Shown piece after piece: positions 10,757 to 17,266 of a DNA stretch of 64,000 nucleotides. The number at the start of each line of letters is the position of its first letter. The first letter of the stretch is position 1. The stretch spans positions 62,001 through 126,000 of the forward strand of contig JAISCA010000007.1 in NCBI GenBank assembly GCA_031265875.1. The letters are read 5' to 3'. The stretch is from Propionibacteriaceae bacterium. Its GTDB lineage: Bacteria > Actinomycetota > Actinomycetes > Propionibacteriales > Propionibacteriaceae. The notes under the pieces were generated by a model, which was given only the letters and a program-made list of their open reading frames with translations, was not told the origin of the DNA and made no database searches. The position numbers and the translations under genes are program-made.

Positions 10757-12519
10757 TCGGACGTCGCCCGGACGCCGGCTGGGACGCCGGTCAGGGCAAC
10801 GCGCAGGACAGCGGCCGGAAGGCCGACCCGGGCCACGTCGGTCAGGAGCCCGCCGGCCAAGGCTCCGGCCCGGTCTCGGTCCGGTCGAAGACCGGTCGGG
10901 CGAGGCGGGGTCGCGGGTCCGCCCCGCCCGGTCCCCGGCCCGGCGGCAGGGCGACCCGGCGGGCGCGGTCCGTCGCCGTGGCCGTGTTCAGCGGGGCGCT
11001 GCTGCTGTCGGGCTGCGCCAGCCCGCCGATCCTGACCGCCGGCAGCGACCGCCTGCAAGTGGTGACCACGACCGGGCTGCTGCGCGACCTGGTCAGCCAG
11101 GTCGGCGGCGACCGGGTCGACGTGGTCTCGATCGTGCCGGACGGGGCCGACCCGCACACCTGGGAGCCGACCCTGCGGGACTCCCGCGATGTCGTCTACG
11201 CCGATGTCGCCTTCTCCAATTACGCCCTGCTGGAGGAGCACAACATCATCCGGACCCTGGACGCCAACCTGCGCCCGGAGGCGGTCCAAGTGTCGTTGGC
11301 GGAGGAGGCGGTCAAGTACGCGGCCGAGATCATCCCCTTGGTGGAGAACGTCAACCTCGACACCGTCTGGTTGGGTCTGCGCGCGCGAGGCGACGGCGCC
11401 GCCCGTTACGGGGCCGACCGGGCCTCTCAGGTCCTGCTCTCGGCCACGGCGGCGACTGGCCCGGGGGAGGTGTTCGCCTACCTGACCGGGACCTTCGGCG
11501 ACACCGAGGTGTACTTCGACTCCTCGGACGGGTTCGACTCCTCGAACGGCTACCGTGACGACACCGTGGCCTTGCCGCCGGACGCGCACACTCACCTGTC
11601 CTGGGCCTTCACCCAGCCCGGTGTGTACACGATCACGCTGGCGGCGCGGATCCAGGTCGACGACACCGCCCGCCCGCAGGAACTGGGCCAAGCCACCTTC
11701 ACCTTCGCCGTCGGCGTCAGCCCGGCCGCCGCCGGCCGGCCCGGCGCCGTGATTCTGAACCAGGGCCACGCCGACCTGACGGCGAACCTGGACGACGGCG
11801 GGTTAGAGGTGCGCTACGACCCGGCCGGCGGCGGCGAGCACGGGCAGACCGCCCACCGGCCCGACCAGGTCGTGATCGAGGTGCCGGCCAAAGCCCAGTC
11901 GGAGATCCCCGGCGGCGGCCAGTTCGCCTTCCTGGGCCGTCCCGGCCAGCCCATCTACCAGTTGCCACAGGCGGTCCTGGGCCAGCATGTGCACGGCGAG
12001 ATCGACCCCCACCTATGGCAGGACGTGCGCAACGCCATGGCCTACGTCAACCTCATCCGGGACACCCTGATCGGCGTCGACCCGGCCGGGGCCCGCGCCT
12101 ATGTCGCCAACGCTTCGGCCTATCTGGCCCGGTTGGAGGAGACCGACGATTACGTGCGCGCGACCATCGCGACCATCCCGGAGGCGAACCGCTATCTGAT
12201 CACCACCCACGACGCTTTCGGCTACTTGGCCCACGCCTACGACCTGCGCATCGCCGGTTTCGTCACGCCGAACCCGGCCAGCGAGCCCTCCTTGGCCGAC
12301 CGGCGCAAGCTCAGCCAAACCCTGCGCACGCTGGGCGTCCCGGCGGTCTTCCTGGAGCCCAACCAGATCGCCCGGTCCTCTGTGTTGACCGAGCTGGCGG
12401 CCGAGCAGGGCGTGGCCGTATGCCGGATCTACGGCGACTCGTTCGACGACCGGGTGCGCGGCTACATCGAGATGATGCGCTTCAACGCCGACTCCCTGCG
12501 CAGTTGCCTGGGCGGATGA
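10753..12519 (+). CDS. metal-type ABC substrate-binding lipoprotein with inserted surface-anchored module
   Basis: Binding protein of the cluster A-I (ZnuA/TroA/MntA) fold, of the anchored-repeat subfamily (TIGR03772). The lipobox is LLSGC, with Cys88. Expected metal ligands are visible: His135 in DPHTW, His420 in DPHLW, His486 in THDAF and an acidic GDSFDD near the end. Between the first and second ligand the normal fold is interrupted by roughly 200 residues (about 198-404) that form one TIGR03769 module, including AHTHLSWAFTQPGVY. The start is GTG at 10753, overlapping the previous TGA (GTGA); no better in-frame start exists. This leaves an unusually long, basic, Pro/Gly-rich leader of about 65 residues before the signal helix, so the true N-terminus is uncertain. 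Placed between surface protein and ATPase, it should deliver a divalent metal or metal chelate to the permease (inference). Confidence 0.85.
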   Translation: MIGRRPDAGWDAGQGNAQDSGRKADPGHVGQEPAGQGSGPVSVRSKTGRARRGRGSAPPGPRPGGRATRRARSVAVAVFSGALLLSGCASPPILTAGSDRLQVVTTTGLLRDLVSQVGGDRVDVVSIVPDGADPHTWEPTLRDSRDVVYADVAFSNYALLEEHNIIRTLDANLRPEAVQVSLAEEAVKYAAEIIPLVENVNLDTVWLGLRARGDGAARYGADRASQVLLSATAATGPGEVFAYLTGTFGDTEVYFDSSDGFDSSNGYRDDTVALPPDAHTHLSWAFTQPGVYTITLAARIQVDDTARPQELGQATFTFAVGVSPAAAGRPGAVILNQGHADLTANLDDGGLEVRYDPAGGGEHGQTAHRPDQVVIEVPAKAQSEIPGGGQFAFLGRPGQPIYQLPQAVLGQHVHGEIDPHLWQDVRNAMAYVNLIRDTLIGVDPAGARAYVANASAYLARLEETDDYVRATIATIPEANRYLITTHDAFGYLAHAYDLRIAGFVTPNPASEPSLADRRKLSQTLRTLGVPAVFLEPNQIARSSVLTELAAEQGVAVCRIYGDSFDDRVRGYIEMMRFNADSLRSCLGG

Positions 12520-12543
12520 CAGATGACAGATGGAGGATGACAG

Positions 12544-13719
12544 ATGACGTGGTTGATCCGGCTCAGTCTGGGGGCCGGGCTGGCCCTGGCGGGTCTGGCC
12601 GCCCCGGCCGCCTGGGCGGATGACGATCCCAACCTGGACCAGACCATCGACCAAACTCTGGCGGTGGTGCGGGGCGACCGGGTCTTGACCACTGGGCACG
12701 TCGACCTGGGTCCGAAGTTCGTCGATGGGGTCTGGACCTTCCTGATCCACGACGACCTGGCCCGGGCCGACGCCGCCTCCGCCAGCGTCTGGCGTTACCC
12801 CGACCAGACCGTCCTCCATGTCCTCGACCAAGCCCGGCTGACCGTGCCCGACGACCCGGCCTACGCCTTCGTCGGCGCCGCTCCCGGCTCCTCGGTCTGG
12901 GTCGTGCCGCAGACGCAGAACCCCGCCGTGGTCTGGCTGGGTTGGAACACCCAGGACCCCGAGGTCATGCGAGCCATCGACCGGGGCGTCACCCTCTCGC
13001 TGACCGGCCTGGTCGGTCCCGGCACAGTCACCACCTATCTGCAGTCCGGCTCCTTCGGAGAACCCCAGCTGCTGTGGGACTCCCGGGTCGACCAGCCGCA
13101 GCCGATCTGGGTCGACGTCAACACCCACACCCACGCCAATTGGGTCTTCACCGCCCCCGGCGTCTATCTGATCCAGCTCGAAGCCGCCGCCGACCTGGTG
13201 GACGGCACGACTGTCTCGGACCGCCAGGTCATCCGCTTCGTCGTCGGTTCCGATCAGGACCCGGCCGCCGCCCTGGCCGCCACCTGGAACGGCGCCGCAG
13301 CCACGCCCGATCCAACGCCTGAGGCGACGGCGGCCAACCCGATCGGCCCCGCCCCGCCCCCGGCCGGCTCTCCCCTACGGCCGATCCTGATCGGCGCCAT
13401 CGCGCTCGTGGCCGGCGCTCTGGCGGTGGGACTGGTCATGGTGGTCGGGCGCGGCCAACGGGCGCGGCGGTTGGCCTTCGCCCGGACCGGGGCTGAGCCC
13501 AGCGTTGATCAAAGGCCGACCGATGGTGCGGCGGCCGGATCCGCCGGAGGGCCTCAGGACGCTACGCCGGACGGACCCGGCGAGGCGCCGGATAGTTCGG
13601 ACAGTGGGGCGGTGGACGGGGCCGCCGGCCGGCCTCGGGGCGCTGCGCCGGATGGGTCCGGCCAGGGGTCGGAGGGGTCCGATGAAGCCGACCGACCAAA
13701 TGCCGGAGGGGTCCGATGA
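12544..13719 (+). CDS. membrane-anchored one-module surface protein with long cytoplasmic tail
   Basis: 391 residues: signal peptide (1-25, cut after AWA), one well-conserved TIGR03769 module (about 48-240; starts TTGHVDLG, has THTHANWVFTAPGVY), a Pro/Ala linker, a transmembrane segment (about 280-303) and then a basic stop-transfer and about 85 residues of Asp/Gly/Pro-rich cytoplasmic tail. The tail is built from imperfect 60-bp and shorter DNA repeats (13550-13715), so it may vary in length among strains. GGAGG at 12532-12536 serves the ATG at 12544; several short ATGACAG repeats surround it. The last bases overlap the ATPase start (ATGA), so production is coupled to the transporter. Probably a fixed ligand-binding module next to the permease. 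Confidence 0.8.
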   Translation: MTWLIRLSLGAGLALAGLAAPAAWADDDPNLDQTIDQTLAVVRGDRVLTTGHVDLGPKFVDGVWTFLIHDDLARADAASASVWRYPDQTVLHVLDQARLTVPDDPAYAFVGAAPGSSVWVVPQTQNPAVVWLGWNTQDPEVMRAIDRGVTLSLTGLVGPGTVTTYLQSGSFGEPQLLWDSRVDQPQPIWVDVNTHTHANWVFTAPGVYLIQLEAAADLVDGTTVSDRQVIRFVVGSDQDPAAALAATWNGAAATPDPTPEATAANPIGPAPPPAGSPLRPILIGAIALVAGALAVGLVMVVGRGQRARRLAFARTGAEPSVDQRPTDGAAAGSAGGPQDATPDGPGEAPDSSDSGAVDGAAGRPRGAAPDGSGQGSEGSDEADRPNAGGVR

Positions 13720-14537
13720 AGCCGACTGGCCAGGCGCCTGAACAGGCCGGCGCCCGTCCCGGGGCTGACGGAGGGCCGCCGCAGGCGAGCGACCAGGCGT
13801 TGGTGGTACGGGACCTCGCCGTCGATCTGGGTGGGCGTCGCGTGCTGGATGGGGCCGACCTGACCGTCGCGGGCGGCCACTTGGTCGGCTTGATCGGCCC
13901 CAACGGGGCGGGTAAGACCACCCTGTTGCGCACCATCCTCGGTCTGCTCAGCCCGGCCAGTGGAGAGGTGCTGGTCGAAGGCCGGCCCAGCCGGGGCGGG
14001 CGGGCCGCCATCGGCTACGTCCCGCAGCGGCAGGAGTTCGCCTTCGATTTCCCGGTCTCGGTGGCGCAGGCCGTCGCCAGCGGTCTGACTGGCCGGCTGG
14101 GGCCGCTGCGCCGGCCCGGTCTGGCGGACTGGGAGGCCGTCGCCGCCGCCTTGGCCCGGGTGCGGATGACGGCTTTGGCCGACCGGCCGGTCGGGCAGCT
14201 CTCCGGCGGGCAACGCCAACGCGTGCTGGTGGCCCGGGCCCTGGCGGCGCGGCCGGCGGTCTTGCTGTTGGACGAGCCGTTCAGCGGCCTGGACTTGCCG
14301 GCCCAGGAGATGCTGTCGGCTCTCTTCGCCAGCCTGGCCCACGAGGGCCGGGCCGTGCTGATGACCACGCACGACATCCCCTCGGCCCTGTACATCTGCG
14401 ACCGCGTCGCGCTGCTGAACCGTCGCGTCGTCGCCACCGGGCGCCCCAGCCAACTCGCCACCGACCCGGCGCCTTGGATGGCCACCTTCGGCGTCGGACC
14501 CGACTCCACGCTGCTGCGAGTCCTGAGAGCCGCCTGA
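13716..14537 (+). CDS. ABC transporter ATP-binding subunit, anchored-repeat type
   Basis: 273-residue ATPase of the ZnuC/MntA-like class (TIGR03771). Visible motifs: Walker A GPNGAGKTT (about residue 62), Q-loop in YVPQRQEF, signature LSGGQRQR, Walker B VLLLDEPFSGLD and the H-loop TTHD. The first 25 residues are a Pro/Gly-rich extension. It is joined by 4-bp overlaps to the genes on both sides (ATGA upstream; TGATG downstream), so one polycistronic unit makes receptor, anchor, ATPase and permease. It powers import by the permease that follows. Confidence 0.93.
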   Translation: MKPTGQAPEQAGARPGADGGPPQASDQALVVRDLAVDLGGRRVLDGADLTVAGGHLVGLIGPNGAGKTTLLRTILGLLSPASGEVLVEGRPSRGGRAAIGYVPQRQEFAFDFPVSVAQAVASGLTGRLGPLRRPGLADWEAVAAALARVRMTALADRPVGQLSGGQRQRVLVARALAARPAVLLLDEPFSGLDLPAQEMLSALFASLAHEGRAVLMTTHDIPSALYICDRVALLNRRVVATGRPSQLATDPAPWMATFGVGPDSTLLRVLRAA

Positions 14538-15676
14538 TGAGCCCGATCGATTTTCTGACCGACCTGCTCAATCCTGACCTGGCCTTCCTGGCCAAGGCCC
14601 TGGCGGTCGCGGTCATGTCGTCGATCGTCTGCGGCGTCGTCGGATCCTACGTCGTGCTGCGCGGCATGGCCTTCATCGGCGACGCCGTCGCCCACGCCGT
14701 CTTCCCCGGCTTGGCCGTCGCCTTCGTGGTCTCCGGCGACCTCGTCTTGGGCGGCACCGTGGCCGGCCTCCTGACGGCCGTGCTGGTCGCCCTCTTCTCC
14801 CAGAACCGCCGCCTGAAGGAGGACTCCATCATCGGGGTGCTCTTCGTCGCCGCCTTCGCCCTCGGTGTCGTCGTGATCTCCCAAGCCCCCGGTTACGCCG
14901 GCAGTCTGCAGCAATTTCTGTTCGGTTCCATCGCCGGCGTGCCCGACCGCGACCTGTACGTCGTGGCCGGCGTCGGCGGGCTCGTGTTGGTGGTGATGTT
15001 CGCCTTCCACAAGGAGTTCGTCGCCATCTCCTTGGACCGCGAGTCGGCCCGGGCGATGGGTTTGCGGGTGTTCTGGTTCGACCTCGTGCTCTACGTCTTG
15101 GTCGCTCTGGCCGTGGTCATCAGCGTGCAGACCATCGGGAACATCCTGGTCCTGGCCTTGCTCGTCACGCCGGCCGCCACCGCCCGCCTGTTGACCGACC
15201 GGCTCGCCGTCATGATGGTTCTGGCGCCGATCATCGGCGGCGGCGCCGCCCTGTTCGGCCTGTACCTGTCCTGGTCCTGGGACCTGCCCACGGGCGGAGT
15301 CATCGTGCTGCTTCTGACGGCGGTCTTCCTGCTGGCCTGGTTCGGCGCTCCCCGCCACGGACTGATCGCCCAGTCCCGGCTACGGGCCCGCCGGCGCCGG
15401 GCGCTGGGACCGGACGAGCCCGGTCCTGTCACCGACAGCGCACTCAGCCGGCCCACTGGATCGCCGCCATCGCCGCCCACAACCCCTCCATCGAATACAA
15501 CGACCGGGTGGCCGACGCCGTCACTCGATCCGCCGCCCGGCGTTGAGGGCGGGGCGGATCGCCGGTCAGGCGAAGCTGAAGCTGGCCAGCAGGCGGTTGG
15601 CGAACTCGGTCCCGGAGCCGGGGGCGACGGTGGCTTCGACCCGGTATTGGTTGGTCGGGCCGACCAGTTCGACTAA
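14537..15676 (+). CDS. ABC-3 family metal-type permease, anchored-repeat type
   Basis: Integral membrane permease of the ZnuB/MntB family (TIGR03770). About eight hydrophobic segments lie within residues 15-275, including the family-typical RGMAFIGDAVAHAVFPG near residue 42. The start is ATG at 14537 (TGATG overlap with the ATPase). The natural end is doubtful: after about residue 290 the reading frame continues with a Ser/Pro/Thr/Gly-rich tail to 15676 and overlaps the convergent lipoprotein gene by 111 bp, while a different frame between about 15421 and the TGA at 15544-15546 reads like a normal helical C-terminus (HWIAAIAAHNPSIEYNDRVA). Either a frameshift has occurred near 15430-15450, or the tail is simply unconserved. 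Confidence 0.88.
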   Translation: MSPIDFLTDLLNPDLAFLAKALAVAVMSSIVCGVVGSYVVLRGMAFIGDAVAHAVFPGLAVAFVVSGDLVLGGTVAGLLTAVLVALFSQNRRLKEDSIIGVLFVAAFALGVVVISQAPGYAGSLQQFLFGSIAGVPDRDLYVVAGVGGLVLVVMFAFHKEFVAISLDRESARAMGLRVFWFDLVLYVLVALAVVISVQTIGNILVLALLVTPAATARLLTDRLAVMMVLAPIIGGGAALFGLYLSWSWDLPTGGVIVLLLTAVFLLAWFGAPRHGLIAQSRLRARRRRALGPDEPGPVTDSALSRPTGSPPSPPTTPPSNTTTGWPTPSLDPPPGVEGGADRRSGEAEAGQQAVGELGPGAGGDGGFDPVLVGRADQFD

Positions 15677-16996
15677 GACGGTGTCGCTGCCGGGGTAGGA
15701 GTCGATCAGGACATGGCCTTGGACGGCCCCGGAGGCGTAACCCCAGAGGGTTTGGGTCAGGTAGATCGGGACCTGGCCAGAGAGCTCCGACTCGACCGGG
15801 TAGGCCCAGACGCCCAGACAGGCCGGCAGGCCGTCCAGCTCAGGCAGTTCGAAGCCGACGAACTGGCCCTGCCAGTCCTCGGGCAGCTCGATTTGGCAGG
15901 TGCTGTCCTGGGACAGGTCGGCCTCGGTCGGGGCCGCGAAGGAGAGGTCGAGCAGGCCGACCGCCTGACCGGTCGTGGGGCTGGCCCCGGCTTGGGGCAG
16001 CCGGGGCGCCCGGGCGGTCTCGGAGCGGTCGATCAGGGCGATGTCGGTGCGGCTGAGGCCGACTTGGCTCAGCTCCACCATAAACATGGAATCTTCCGTG
16101 GCGACGATCACCGCGAGCAGGTAGACGTCGGTGAACTCGTAACGCGACCCTTCGACGCCGTCGACGACGATGGGGCGGAGGTAGCTCAGGTGGACCGTCA
16201 TCTCGAGCTTCTCAGCCTGATCGTCGGACCGCAGCAGGCCCAGGTCGAGGCTGGTGACGATGCTGCGGGGCTGGTTGGACGGATACGGAGCGGGCTGAGC
16301 CGGAGTCAGGCGGGCGCGGTAGCGCTCCTCGGCTTGCCGGGCGGCGGCTTGGCTCAGCCCGTCCTCCTGACCGGGGGGAAAGATGGTCTGATCCGGGTTC
16401 AGTCCGGACTGCCGCCAGGATTGCCAATCCTGGTCCACCGCCCACGGCCCCAGGGCGTAGCCCGACATGTAGGCGCTGTCGCCTTGGAGCAGATCCAGGA
16501 AGGCGACGCCGTCGGTTTGGTCCGGGTTCCACCAGCCGGACTCGGTCACACGCTCGGCCACTAGCAGCCGATTGGCGGCGCTGTCGTCCCAGGCCAGCTC
16601 GGAGTCGATCCACTCGTTGACCAAGAAATCGGCCAGTTTGACCCAGGCCTCATTGACCGCTTCGTAGTTCCAGCTGTTCTCTTCCGATTGGTCGGTCTGG
16701 GGGTCTTGGTTGCTCAGAATGTCGGACCCGGCCGGGATCGTCAGCGGGCGCCACTGGCCGTAAACGTCAGTGCGGGTCTGGGGGGAGAGGACGATGCCGT
16801 TGTTCTGCCAGACGTCCAGGAAAGACTCCACGGTCAGGTTCAGGCCGGGCGCGTTGGCGAAGGTGATCGGGTCTTTCAGGGCGGAGTCGTCGTTCCCCGA
16901 ACAAGCCGTCAAAGCGGTCAGAGCGGCCAATCCGACCGCGGCCAGTCGCGTCCGCCGTCCAGCCGGGCCGGTCCGCCAGCCGCCGCTTCGACCCAT
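15566..16996 (-). CDS. hypothetical lipoprotein
   Basis: 476-residue exported lipoprotein: basic start, hydrophobic core and lipobox LTAC, followed by a Ser/Asp-rich mature region. The ATG at 16996 is preferred over the upstream start at 17086, because AAGGGGG lies 6 bases before it and the signal peptide then has normal length. The mature part is acidic, rich in Gln, Trp and Asp, without motifs I can assign; its second half is beta-rich (YEFTDVYLLAVIVATEDSMF, LSGQVPIYLTQTLWGYASG) and may form a binding fold. It points toward the anchored-repeat operon and overlaps its last frame. No partner gene is evident, and function is unknown. Confidence 0.75.
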   Translation of the reverse strand: MGRSGGWRTGPAGRRTRLAAVGLAALTALTACSGNDDSALKDPITFANAPGLNLTVESFLDVWQNNGIVLSPQTRTDVYGQWRPLTIPAGSDILSNQDPQTDQSEENSWNYEAVNEAWVKLADFLVNEWIDSELAWDDSAANRLLVAERVTESGWWNPDQTDGVAFLDLLQGDSAYMSGYALGPWAVDQDWQSWRQSGLNPDQTIFPPGQEDGLSQAAARQAEERYRARLTPAQPAPYPSNQPRSIVTSLDLGLLRSDDQAEKLEMTVHLSYLRPIVVDGVEGSRYEFTDVYLLAVIVATEDSMFMVELSQVGLSRTDIALIDRSETARAPRLPQAGASPTTGQAVGLLDLSFAAPTEADLSQDSTCQIELPEDWQGQFVGFELPELDGLPACLGVWAYPVESELSGQVPIYLTQTLWGYASGAVQGHVLIDSYPGSDTVLVELVGPTNQYRVEATVAPGSGTEFANRLLASFSFA

Positions 16997-17151
16997 CTCG
17001 GCCCCCTTCTCGGTCAGTTTGACGCGCTCGACGCCATGGATCCGAGAGGCTGGCACCGCCACCGCCCGGTTCCGCCACCGTACCACCGTCGTCCGGGCCA
17101 GCCGGGCCGCCGGCGGGCGGCTGACTCAGCTGGGGCCCACCCGGATCGGTT

Positions 17152-17265
17152 CACTGAATGTCTGAAACTTTGACGAATGAGCCGAGTTTCAATCTCTCCC
17201 TCGGGGTCCCCGAAAAGTACCGGACCGGAGCGTAGCGGAGGGAGGACACTTTTTGGGGCTTCTAG
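17152..17265 (+). repeat. REP-like composite intergenic repeat, copy 2
   Basis: About 114 bp, nearly the same as 4599-4705 over the whole length. The right part folds as a long imperfect stem: CCCCGAAAAGTACC pairs with the GGACACTTTTTGGGG side, with GGAGCGTAGCGGAGG in the loop. It ends 1-2 bases before the stop codon of glycogen phosphorylase, so it is at the 3' end of that transcript and may terminate it or protect it. Confidence 0.8.
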
Positions 17266-17266
17266 A

